Positions 15,688 through 23,720 of a stretch of DNA of 38,715 nt are shown here, in pieces. Below the pieces are notes generated by a model. It saw only the letters and a list, made by a program, of their open reading frames with translations, was not told where the DNA came from and did not search any database. A program made the translations under genes and the position numbers. The DNA comes from Roseateles sp. (GTDB taxonomy: Bacteria; Pseudomonadota; Gammaproteobacteria; Burkholderiales; Burkholderiaceae_C), in assembly GCA_019234295.1 (NCBI GenBank), contig JAFALK010000002.1, positions 1-38,715 of the forward strand, in the 5' to 3' direction. The first letter of the stretch is position 1; each line of letters begins with the position of its first letter.

Positions 15688-16953
15688 TCAGCTTGCGAAC
15701 TGTGTGGAGGTCCCGGCCTTGGCATCGCGTTCCGCAACATAGAGCTTCAGTCCGCAAAGCAGTACTACGATCTGCGTGCCGATCAGCGTGCCGAAGCCCA
15801 ACAGGAAGCCCATGCGCGGCGTGCTTGCGCTGGCAATCACGCCGCCCATCAGCATGGGCATAAAGCCCGCCACCAGGCTGCCGACGCCATTGATCACGCC
15901 GTAGGCGCTGGCAATGTGCTCCGTCTTGGCAAAGTGCTGGGCCGTGCTTGGAAAGGCCGGGCTCATCAAGCCCCAGAAGAAGTTGGCGGCGATCAGCGCG
16001 CCGGTCGCCATATAGGGGCCCACGACCTGGATGGCAATCCAGACTGAGAGCGCCACGCCAAGGCTGCAAAGCACGAACATCAGCGGGACCTTGGCGCGCG
16101 GCAGCTTGTCGATGATCACGCCGCCGATCAGCACCGCCGCGACAGTGGCGTACTGTGGCAACGAGGCGAGCCAGCCCATGTCTCGGATGGAAAATCCTCG
16201 GGCCACCTTCAAATAGCTAGGCAGCCAGTTGCTGCTGCCCCAAAGATAGGCGAGAAATGCGGCAGTCATCACCGTGATCAGCAGTAGGTGCCGCGTCTGC
16301 AGTGCACCGCGGACGATGGTGGTCACTGCAGTACCGCTCGACCAAGCCTGCGAGGCGTTGTTGACGTTGACCGGCATCTTCACGAAAGCCAGCACCAGCG
16401 GTATACCCAGCAAGATGTTCAGCGCGCCCAGGGCAAAGAACGAAGAATCCCACCCGTGAACCGCTAGCAGATAGCCGACCAGCGGATAGCCCATAGCCAG
16501 ACCCAGGCCGGTACCCATGTTCACCAGCGAATTCGGCTTGCCGTTCTCATGGCTGGCGAAATGCGCCTTCACGTAGGCGCCGGCCAGCGCGAACACCGGC
16601 CCCTCGGCGACACCCAGCAAGAAGCGTGAAGCCAGCAGCGGTCCGAAGCTGTGGAACAGCGGAGAAATGGAGGTCGCCACACCCCACAGGATCAGTCCCG
16701 CCAGCAGGCTTCTTCGCACGCCCAGCACCGTCGCGGCGAACGGCGTCAACACGATGGAGGAGATGCCATATCCAACCATAAAGGCCGTGGCGAGCATGCC
16801 CTGGCTGACCCGATCGCCTTTGTCCAGGCCAATGTGATCCAGGAACGAGGGATCCGTAATCAGAACGGCAATGTTGATCCGGTCGACGTAGGAAACGGCC
16901 ACGATCACGAACAGGGTGATCGCACCCATCCAGCGCATGGTCTTCTGGTGCAT
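15688..16953 (-). CDS. MFS transporter, anion:cation symporter (ACS)-like
   Basis: Inner-membrane major facilitator of 421 residues and about 12 membrane helices. The N-terminal VSYVDRINIAVLI segment and the SRFLLGVAEGPVFA loop are typical of the ACS branch that carries organic acids, including hexuronates, phthalate and 4-hydroxyphenylacetate. It lies 57 nt after the porin and 27 nt before the chemoreceptor, within the catabolic run, so it is the likely inner-membrane uptake step for an aromatic or heteroaromatic acid. The substrate is not determined by sequence. Confidence 0.88.
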   Translation of the reverse strand: MHQKTMRWMGAITLFVIVAVSYVDRINIAVLITDPSFLDHIGLDKGDRVSQGMLATAFMVGYGISSIVLTPFAATVLGVRRSLLAGLILWGVATSISPLFHSFGPLLASRFLLGVAEGPVFALAGAYVKAHFASHENGKPNSLVNMGTGLGLAMGYPLVGYLLAVHGWDSSFFALGALNILLGIPLVLAFVKMPVNVNNASQAWSSGTAVTTIVRGALQTRHLLLITVMTAAFLAYLWGSSNWLPSYLKVARGFSIRDMGWLASLPQYATVAAVLIGGVIIDKLPRAKVPLMFVLCSLGVALSVWIAIQVVGPYMATGALIAANFFWGLMSPAFPSTAQHFAKTEHIASAYGVINGVGSLVAGFMPMLMGGVIASASTPRMGFLLGFGTLIGTQIVVLLCGLKLYVAERDAKAGTSTQFAS

Positions 16954-17010
16954 GGTGTGCCTCCGAAAAGGGATCGGGTCGGGCGCGTTCGCCCCCAGGG
17001 CCCTGGGCCG

Positions 17011-18090
17011 TCAGAACGAGTGCGTGATGCCGGTCTGGGCACCAGAGGTGGCGCCAACGAGGGGGTCTGTAATGCCGCCCAGGCTGGCCGTTGACCCATT
17101 CTTGGTGTCCACGCGAGCCACGGTGGCATACAGCGAAGTCCGCTTGGACAGGCTGTACACGTAACCCATCGAAAGGCGCGAGCTGCTGGGGCTCAAGGCT
17201 GCATTCGTTCTATAGGTCGCATAGGCTCCCTTGAAGGTACCAACGCCGACGGGCAACTGGAATCCAAACAAGGCGCCGTGGCCGTGCAGAGGGTGCCCCC
17301 CCGCGGCAGGAGTACCGATCGAGTCGCTATAGATCTCGCTCATCAGCTTCAACGAAGACATCGAAGCGTCAAAGGTATAGGACAGCCCCAGGTTGGACTG
17401 CATGTAGTCTCCGCTGGCGTACTTCGTAGTTCCGTAAGCCAATGCAGCGTCCAACTTGCCGTCCGTATAGCCAATGCGGCCCCCGGTGTAGTTGCCATCG
17501 TTTGAGGTTGGGGTTCCAGCCCCCTGTCCGCCGAAAGCCACCATGAGTTGCCCGTAGATGCCACCGAGCTTCTTGGGAAGGAAGTAGCCAACGCTATTGG
17601 AGGCGCGAGTACCCGTTGGCTTGAATCCATTGACCAGGGAATCGAAGTACAGATGGTTTGCACCGATGCCGCCACCGGTGCCAAAGGGATCGAAGAGCGC
17701 GGTGCTCCAGAAAGTAGGTGTATGGTCGCGACCCAGGCGCAGTTCGCCCATGCTGCCTTCGAGACTGACGGTTGCGCGGCGCGAGAACGTGCCTGCGACG
17801 GGCGCACCGCTATTGGTCGTATTGGTCGTCAGCAGCGTGCCAGCGTTAGTGAACAGCCCCATTTCGAGCCAAAAGCCGGCAGCCATGCCGCTCCCTAGAT
17901 CTTCAGTCCCACGAAACCCCAAGCGGCTGAACACATTGCCGCTGCTGCCAACGGTATAGAGGCTAGCGGCGCTGGACTTTTCATAGGTCACGTTGGTGTC
18001 CATCACGCCAAAGACCGTGACGGACGAATCGGCCGCGGATGCCGTTTGTGCGGCAGTAAGGGCGAGCGGAATCAGCAGAAATTTCTTCAT
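17011..18090 (-). CDS. Gram-negative porin
   Basis: Outer-membrane 16-strand-type porin of 359 residues. It has a clear signal peptide (cleavage after TASA near residue 20), VTVFGVMDTNVTYEKSS at the first strand, FRGTEDLGSGMAAGFWLE near 58-75 and a C-terminal Phe (GITHSF). These are hallmarks of the betaproteobacterial porin family. It sits between the oxygenase reductase (40 nt) and the MFS transporter (57 nt), which suggests it supplies the outer-membrane passage for the operon's substrate. Confidence 0.93.
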   Translation of the reverse strand: MKKFLLIPLALTAAQTASAADSSVTVFGVMDTNVTYEKSSAASLYTVGSSGNVFSRLGFRGTEDLGSGMAAGFWLEMGLFTNAGTLLTTNTTNSGAPVAGTFSRRATVSLEGSMGELRLGRDHTPTFWSTALFDPFGTGGGIGANHLYFDSLVNGFKPTGTRASNSVGYFLPKKLGGIYGQLMVAFGGQGAGTPTSNDGNYTGGRIGYTDGKLDAALAYGTTKYASGDYMQSNLGLSYTFDASMSSLKLMSEIYSDSIGTPAAGGHPLHGHGALFGFQLPVGVGTFKGAYATYRTNAALSPSSSRLSMGYVYSLSKRTSLYATVARVDTKNGSTASLGGITDPLVGATSGAQTGITHSF

Positions 18091-18130
18091 GTAGTGTCGA
18101 GCCAGTTGGAAATGAAAGCCTGAATGGGAT

Positions 18131-19099
18131 CTACAGGTCGAGGACCAGATTCGGGCTCTTGCAGCTCGATACGCAGATCATCATGGTCTTGCCGGCATCT
18201 CTTTCCTTCTTGGAAAGAACGCCGTCTCGGTGATCGATCAGGCCTTCGATCACCTTGGTTTCGCAGGCGCCGCAGACGCCTTCTTTGCAGCTGTGATCGG
18301 GGCTGAGGCCCGCATCGATCAGGCTGTCGAGAATCGATTTACCGGGCGGAACTTCCACCGTCTTGCCGCTGCGCACGCATTGCACGGTGAAGCTCTGTAC
18401 CGCCGCGGGCGCCTCCACATGGACCGCGGCGAAGCGCTCGATGTGCACGTTCGCGTAGCCCAGCTCCTCGCAGCTCTTCTCGAAGCTTTCGAGCATCGGC
18501 GTGGGGCCGCAGCAGTAGTAGTGAGTCGACGCGCCCTTGTGCGCCAGCAGCTCGGTGAGCCTGGGAGGGCCTCCGGTCTGTTCGTCGAAGTGCCAGGACA
18601 GCGCGACGCCTCTTTCCTCGCACAGCGCCGCAATCGCTTCGCAGAAGGCGGCCTCGCGGCGATTGCGGGCACAGTAGATCATCTCCACCGACCTGCCCAG
18701 CGCGCTCAGCCGCTGGAGCATGCTCCACAGCGGCGTGACACCGATGCCGCCGGCCGCCAGCACCGAGTGGGGCGCCGTCTCGTCGAGCTTGAAATTGTTG
18801 CGCGGTGCGGAGATCGGCAGCGTCATGCCGACACGCAGCTGCTGGTGCACGTAGCGGGAACCACCACGGCTCTTGCGATCGTTCAGGACGCCGATCACAT
18901 AGCGGTTGACTTCGGAATCCGAGTTGCACAGCGAATAGCTGCGCACCAGGCCGTTGGCCAGGTGCAGATCGACATGCGAACCCGCCTCGAAGCGCGGGAA
19001 CGCGACCTCTGACGTAGCCGGCCGCAGCTCGATACTGACGATGCCTTCGGCCTCGTAGCGAATGGTGTGAACCAGCGCGTTCAACGTGGGTGAGGACAT
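18131..19099 (-). CDS. PDR/VanB-type flavin and 2Fe-2S oxidoreductase, partner of the Rieske oxygenase
   Basis: Electron-transfer protein of 322 residues that passes electrons from NAD(P)H to the oxygenase encoded just upstream. Domain order is FMN-binding barrel (RSYSLCNSD near 54-62), NAD-binding domain (AAGGIGVTPLWSML near 115-128) and a C-terminal plant-type ferredoxin with HSCKEGVCGACETKV supplying three of the four cluster cysteines; the fourth is in MMICVSSC near the end. This is the phthalate dioxygenase reductase/VanB layout. It starts 28 nt after the Rieske gene. Confidence 0.92.
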   Translation of the reverse strand: MSSPTLNALVHTIRYEAEGIVSIELRPATSEVAFPRFEAGSHVDLHLANGLVRSYSLCNSDSEVNRYVIGVLNDRKSRGGSRYVHQQLRVGMTLPISAPRNNFKLDETAPHSVLAAGGIGVTPLWSMLQRLSALGRSVEMIYCARNRREAAFCEAIAALCEERGVALSWHFDEQTGGPPRLTELLAHKGASTHYYCCGPTPMLESFEKSCEELGYANVHIERFAAVHVEAPAAVQSFTVQCVRSGKTVEVPPGKSILDSLIDAGLSPDHSCKEGVCGACETKVIEGLIDHRDGVLSKKERDAGKTMMICVSSCKSPNLVLDL

Positions 19100-19127
19100 G
19101 ATGGGGATCTAAATCAGGATGTGCCGA

Positions 19128-20153
19128 TCAGCCGGCCGTCTGCTGGTCAATCTGCTCCTGGGCCGTGCTGCGCAGCAGGCGGCGCAGCCGCACGAGGCCG
19201 AGGTCGTGCTGGTAGAGGTTCTCGTGCCGGTTGGCATCGGGCTCCATGTCCTCGAGCATCACGCGGTCCTGTTCCAGCACGGCCCAATGGCGCGCTTCGA
19301 GGCGGTTGCGATAGAGAAAGCGCCAGGTATCGCGTTGCCAGCCCGGCGAAAGCTTGCGGCAGCGCCAGAAGAACACCGCGCACACGCCGGGCGAGATCGG
19401 CGCATATCCGCTGATGATGATGAAGTTGCCTCCGGGGCCGCCGGTCTTCGGGTACGGGATTTCAAGGCGCACCCAGTGCATACCGGTGTCGCCCCATTCC
19501 GACCAGTCGAAGTTGACGTTGCGTTGGCCTTCCTTCTCGAAGAAGAAGCCGCTGTCAGTCGGTCGGACGCTGAACTTGGCACTGGAGTCGCCTTCCGCCA
19601 TGGAGTGCGACTGCTTGTGGAGAAAGGTCCCGTGCATGGGGTCCATCAGGTTGTCCAGCGCGTAGCGGTAGTCGCCCTTCCACTCGGCATAGCAGAGGAA
19701 GTTCGAGTACTCGGCGTCATCGGTGAGTTGCTCGGGCAGCACCAGCGGCGGCGGAGCGTCCACGTCCGAGGCGGAGTTGTAGAGGAACACTGCGCCTGCA
19801 GCTTCCTTCACGTGAAAGAAGCGCGTCGCCCTGGATCCTTCCAGCTTGCAGCCGGGGCTGCCTGGCACGCGCACGGTCATGCCGTCGCAGCGCACTTCTA
19901 CGCCGTGGTAAGGACAGGAAAGACGGTCGCCGAGGATCACGCCCTGCGAGAGTGGAGCGCCACGATGCGGGCAGCGGTCCTCCAGCGCGTGGAGCACGCC
20001 GTCGTGATCGCGCCAGAGCGCAAGCTTGCGCCCCAGGCGGCGCAGCGACACCGGCTTCTCCTTGATGAACTCCGACGGGCAGATCGGATACCAGAGGTTC
20101 TTGAGGCCGATCTCCAGCAGGTTTTCAACGTCGTCGTGGGTCGAGGTACTCAT
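19128..20153 (-). CDS. Rieske non-haem iron oxygenase, alpha subunit (VanA/phthalate-oxygenase-like)
   Basis: The product is 341 residues and probably hydroxylates or O/N-demethylates an aromatic or heteroaromatic acid. The Rieske cluster ligands are Cys61-x-His63 and Cys80-x2-His83 (CPHRG...CPYHG). The mononuclear iron site shows LDNLMDPMHGTFLHKQSH at about 166-183, giving His174 and His179. The length and lack of a beta-subunit gene fit the single-component-type alpha-only class of VanA-like enzymes, which pair with the VanB-like reductase next door. Substrate unknown. Confidence 0.92.
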   Translation of the reverse strand: MSTSTHDDVENLLEIGLKNLWYPICPSEFIKEKPVSLRRLGRKLALWRDHDGVLHALEDRCPHRGAPLSQGVILGDRLSCPYHGVEVRCDGMTVRVPGSPGCKLEGSRATRFFHVKEAAGAVFLYNSASDVDAPPPLVLPEQLTDDAEYSNFLCYAEWKGDYRYALDNLMDPMHGTFLHKQSHSMAEGDSSAKFSVRPTDSGFFFEKEGQRNVNFDWSEWGDTGMHWVRLEIPYPKTGGPGGNFIIISGYAPISPGVCAVFFWRCRKLSPGWQRDTWRFLYRNRLEARHWAVLEQDRVMLEDMEPDANRHENLYQHDLGLVRLRRLLRSTAQEQIDQQTAG

Positions 20154-20178
20154 GATGTGTCCTTGCTATCGATCCAGA

Positions 20179-20397
20179 TCAATCGGCCAGAGCCGCAATC
20201 TCCTTGCGGTAGACCTCTTCGGTCCAGGCCTTGCCGCTGGGAGAGGCAAGACCGCTGTCGTTCAGCGCCTGGACCAGGCCGGCCAAGTCGTGAATGCCGG
20301 CCGCGAAGGCGCGCTCGATGGCATCGCCAAGCAGGTCTTCGTAGGTCGTCGGCGTGCGCCGGCGCGCTTGATGCGCTTGCAGGTATCGGTCTTGCAT
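20179..20397 (-). CDS. 72-residue recombinase-like helix-turn-helix protein
   Basis: A small soluble protein of 72 residues. The ATG at 20397 is chosen because GGAGG lies 5 nt upstream; longer frames have no such site. The sequence TYEDLLGDAIERAFAAG, then LVQALNDSGLASPSGKAWTE, resembles the recombinase-like HTH domain: an HTH followed by an (S)PSGKxWT segment as in serine recombinases, but with no catalytic domain. It lies between the VOC gene (31 nt) and the Rieske gene (25 nt). Its role is unknown; a small regulator or a structural accessory of the oxygenase are both possible. Confidence 0.7.
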   Translation of the reverse strand: MQDRYLQAHQARRRTPTTYEDLLGDAIERAFAAGIHDLAGLVQALNDSGLASPSGKAWTEEVYRKEIAALAD

Positions 20398-20428
20398 GTC
20401 GGCCTCCATGAGAGCCAGGGTTGATTGC

Positions 20429-21406
20429 TTACTTCTTTTCGCTAAGGAACTTGCCTTCAGGGCCAACGACGTTCTTCTGCCGGCGGGTGTGGCCGTCAAG
20501 GCCGCCATCGACGGCCCATTCGGCGAACACCGTCGGGCCCGGTTCGAACTCGCGTGGCTGCCATTCGCCGGTCAGTTGGTCCTCGTCGGCGTAGTACTCG
20601 ATCAGGCCACCGGCTGGGTTCTTGAAGTACCAGAAGTAGGCCGAAGACACGGGATGACGGCCCGGTCCCAACTGGGTTTCCCAGCCGCAGCGTGAGAAAT
20701 GCAGGCCACCACCGAAGACCTCGTGGATGTCGCGCACCGTGAAGGCCACATGGTTGATGCCGCGCTTACCAGAGGGCAACTGCAGCAGGAAGAGGTCGTG
20801 ATGGCCACCCTCGGGCGCACAGCGCAGGAACGCGCCGCGACCGGGATAGCGGTCCGAGGCGGCGAAGCCCAGGTGCTCTCGATAAAACGCCTCGCAAGCC
20901 TCCACGTCGGCGACGAAGAACACCACGTGGCCCACCTCGATCGGCGTGGCACGGTCGTAGAACGGCGCCGGCTGATTGACGCGTTCGCGCGAGTTCCAGG
21001 TATTCATCACCGCGGTGGCAAGCTGTACGTCCTTTTTGAGAGTGACCTGCAGCCGGATAGTCAAGCCGTTGGGGTCCTGGCAGCCTATGCGGCGCACGCC
21101 ATCGACAACCGTGTCCGAAAAGCCCGGTTGCTGCGCCAATGCGTGGGCATAACGCATTAGCTGAGCTTCATCGCTCACGCCCCAGACCACCTCTCGTAAC
21201 GTCGGGCCTTCCTCGATGCCAGGCGGCAACCCCGGCGAATCAAGTGCAGCCACGTTGACGCGGCAGCCGTTCAGGCATTCGAAACGAAGCATCCGGGCGG
21301 ACTCTTGGACGAGCTTCAGGCCCCAGTCGACAAAGAAGCGGTAGCAGGTGCCGAGATCCTCGGCCTGGACCGCGTAGGTGATCTCGTCGATGCCAAGGAC
21401 GCTCAT
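20429..21406 (-). CDS. two-domain VOC (extradiol dioxygenase-like) protein
   Basis: The product is 325 residues, two glyoxalase/VOC repeats. The ATG at 21406 overlaps the aldehyde dehydrogenase stop by ATGA. Domain 1 (about 1-125) is degenerate; domain 2 (about 155-285) carries a probable metal triad His160 (VGHVVF), His219 (INHVAF) and Glu270 (LIEYYAD), as in type I extradiol ring-cleavage enzymes. This supports ring cleavage of the diol made by the Rieske oxygenase. Other metal-dependent VOC activities remain possible because the substrate is unknown. Confidence 0.82.
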   Translation of the reverse strand: MSVLGIDEITYAVQAEDLGTCYRFFVDWGLKLVQESARMLRFECLNGCRVNVAALDSPGLPPGIEEGPTLREVVWGVSDEAQLMRYAHALAQQPGFSDTVVDGVRRIGCQDPNGLTIRLQVTLKKDVQLATAVMNTWNSRERVNQPAPFYDRATPIEVGHVVFFVADVEACEAFYREHLGFAASDRYPGRGAFLRCAPEGGHHDLFLLQLPSGKRGINHVAFTVRDIHEVFGGGLHFSRCGWETQLGPGRHPVSSAYFWYFKNPAGGLIEYYADEDQLTGEWQPREFEPGPTVFAEWAVDGGLDGHTRRQKNVVGPEGKFLSEKK

Positions 21407-22881
21407 GCTTGACTCCAGGGCAGAGGCTGTTCGTTCGTACCCCAATACATGCTCTTCTGCTCCATGTACTGCAGGATTCCGGCGCGACCCTTCTCGCGAC
21501 CCAGACCGCTGTCGCGCCAGCCGCCGAAGGGCGTGGACACCGAGAATTGCTTGTAGGTATTGACCCAAACCGTCCCGGCCTGCACGGCCCGGCCAATGCG
21601 CCAGGCTCGCTTGAAGTCGCGACTCCAGACGCCAGCCGCCAAGGCATAGACGCTGTCGTTGGCCTGTTCGATGAGCTCCCGCTCGGAGTCAAACGGCATC
21701 GCCACCAGCACCGGGCCGAAGATTTCTTCCTGGGCCGTGCGCGCGCGGTTGGTGAGGCCTTCGATGATGGTAGGCGCGTAAAAGTAGCCCTTGTCGAATT
21801 CAACGCTCCGAGGCCGCATGCCACCCGTGCGGATTCGTCCGCCCTCGGACACACCTAGAGCGACATATCGTTCGATGCTTTCGCGATGGCGCGCCGTTAT
21901 CAACGGCCCCATCTGCGTGTCCTCTGATGCGGGGTCGCCAATGCGTAGTGCCTTGGCACCTTCGGACAGACGTGTAAGGAACTGAGCGTAGATGCTGCGC
22001 GCCACGAACAGACGAGATCCGGCGATGCAGGATTCACCTGAGCTGCTGAAGATGCCGTACAGCACGCCGGCCACGGCGTGGTCAATGTCGGCGTCTTCCA
22101 GCACCATCGTTGCAGACTTCCCGCCGAGCTCCAGCGAGACGGGCATCATCTTGTCAGCCGCGATGTGGGCGATGTGGCGGCCCGTCGCGGTGCCACCTGT
22201 AAACGAGACGCGCTTGACCAATGGATGCTTGGTGATGGCATCGCCGATCACCGAGCCCTTTCCTGGCAGCACGCTGATCATGCCCTTGGGCACGCCCGCC
22301 TCCTCGCAGATGCGGGCGAGCTCGAGGGCCATCAGGGGTGTCACCTCGGCGGGCTTGACGACAACCGCGTTGCCGGCGGCGAGGGCGGGCGCCATCTTCT
22401 GCGCCTCGCTGGCGATCGGCGAGTTCCACGGTGTGATCGCGGCGACCACGCCCATGGGTTCGTGAACGCTCAAGGTCACGAAGGCGCCACGAGAGGGCGT
22501 GATGCTCTCCTCCAGCGTCTCGCAGGCGGCGGCAAAGAACTGGAACGTCGCAGCCGCGCTGGCCACCAGGTTGCGGGTTTCCTTGATCGGTTTGCCGTTG
22601 TCCAGGCGCTGCTTCTGGGCCAGCTCCTCGCCGCGCTCGCGGATCAGCTGCGCCGCGCGGTGCAGGACGGTGGCACGCTCATGTGGCAGTCGCTGCGCCC
22701 AGCCGCTCGTGCGGAAGGCCCTGTCGGCGCCCTGGATTGCCTCGTCCACATCGGCAAGATCGGCGGCGCGCAACCTGGCGATCACTTCACCGGTGGCGGG
22801 ATAAAGGCTTTCGTAGACATCGCCGCCGCCCAGGCGCCATTGGCCGGCCACGTTGATGGGGAGCAGTTCGAGCGAACTCAT
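21403..22881 (-). CDS. NAD(P)+-dependent aldehyde dehydrogenase
   Basis: Cytoplasmic enzyme of 492 residues, typical for the ALDH superfamily, oxidising an aldehyde to its acid. The catalytic residues are all visible: Asn153 in TPWNSP, Glu251 in LELGGKS, and Cys285 in GESCIAGSR. The last block resembles the betaine-aldehyde/semialdehyde branch. It follows the aspartate dehydrogenase gene by 14 nt and its stop overlaps the VOC start. It probably oxidises a semialdehyde from ring cleavage or the aldehyde produced by the ThDP enzyme. Confidence 0.92.
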   Translation of the reverse strand: MSSLELLPINVAGQWRLGGGDVYESLYPATGEVIARLRAADLADVDEAIQGADRAFRTSGWAQRLPHERATVLHRAAQLIRERGEELAQKQRLDNGKPIKETRNLVASAAATFQFFAAACETLEESITPSRGAFVTLSVHEPMGVVAAITPWNSPIASEAQKMAPALAAGNAVVVKPAEVTPLMALELARICEEAGVPKGMISVLPGKGSVIGDAITKHPLVKRVSFTGGTATGRHIAHIAADKMMPVSLELGGKSATMVLEDADIDHAVAGVLYGIFSSSGESCIAGSRLFVARSIYAQFLTRLSEGAKALRIGDPASEDTQMGPLITARHRESIERYVALGVSEGGRIRTGGMRPRSVEFDKGYFYAPTIIEGLTNRARTAQEEIFGPVLVAMPFDSERELIEQANDSVYALAAGVWSRDFKRAWRIGRAVQAGTVWVNTYKQFSVSTPFGGWRDSGLGREKGRAGILQYMEQKSMYWGTNEQPLPWSQA

Positions 22882-22895
22882 GATCAGCGGATCCT

Positions 22896-23708
22896 TCAGA
22901 TGGCCACGGCGGCCACGCGATTGCGCACCGCGCGCACGGCGCTGTAGACGGTCAGGGCCGATGTCTTGGGGTTGCCGGCCAGCGCCTTGTTGCGCATGAC
23001 TAGCTCGAAGCTGCCGAAGGCACCCTGCGCCTCGACCGTATGAATGTTTTCGCTCACGCCTGGATCGGCAATCAGGCGAACCCGGGTGCCGTCCAGACCC
23101 AGGCCGGCGAGCGACACGGTGGCCGCGACGTTGGCGTTCTTCGGGTACTGGGAGGCGGCTTCACGTGCGCTGCCTTCAAAGATCACGACAGGCTCTTTCA
23201 GCGCGTCGAGCTGGAAGGCCTGCTCGGCCGGCGTTCCGATCCAGGCGTGCGTGGGCTTGCGGCCGGTGTAGCGCACCATGTCCAGGCCACCGAGCCGGGC
23301 CGCGGCGAGAGCGTCGATCGCGCCGATGGCACCGGCGATCAGTTCGACCTGGGTGTGACCGTCCTCCGCAGCCGTTTGTAAACGCTCTGCCAAACCGGGC
23401 GCAGACAGTGCGCCGACCGAGGCCACGATGCATGGTGTACCGCGCAGCAGCGCCGGCAATACTTGCTCTTCGATGGCACCATGGCCTGCCGCTTCGATCA
23501 CGAGGTCAATACCTTCCCTGGGCACGGCGGCGACTACCCGGGCCGAGGGAGCCAGGCGCCCGGCGGCCTCGCAGACCTTGGCGTTGCTGGGCAGAACAAT
23601 GGCCACTACCTGCAGACCCGGGTCATCATGGACAAGTTCTAGCAACGCACTGCCAATGGCACCACAACCGACGAGAGCCAGGCGCAACGGGGAGATCTTC
23701 GACGACAT
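22896..23708 (-). CDS. aspartate dehydrogenase family enzyme (NadX-like)
   Basis: The product is 270 residues. An N-terminal Rossmann motif (LVGCGAIGSALLEL, about 12-25) binds NAD(P). The C-terminal half has the family signature: NANVAATVSLAGLGLDGTRV, LIADPGVSENIHTVEAQG, and NPKTSALTVYSAV near the end. Characterised relatives interconvert L-aspartate and oxaloacetate plus ammonia through an imine. No nadA/nadC genes lie nearby, and it sits inside a catabolic operon between the ThDP and aldehyde dehydrogenase genes. A role in releasing or handling amino nitrogen of the substrate is therefore more likely than NAD synthesis. Confidence 0.88.
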   Translation of the reverse strand: MSSKISPLRLALVGCGAIGSALLELVHDDPGLQVVAIVLPSNAKVCEAAGRLAPSARVVAAVPREGIDLVIEAAGHGAIEEQVLPALLRGTPCIVASVGALSAPGLAERLQTAAEDGHTQVELIAGAIGAIDALAAARLGGLDMVRYTGRKPTHAWIGTPAEQAFQLDALKEPVVIFEGSAREAASQYPKNANVAATVSLAGLGLDGTRVRLIADPGVSENIHTVEAQGAFGSFELVMRNKALAGNPKTSALTVYSAVRAVRNRVAAVAI

Positions 23709-23720
23709 GGAGACCTCGGC

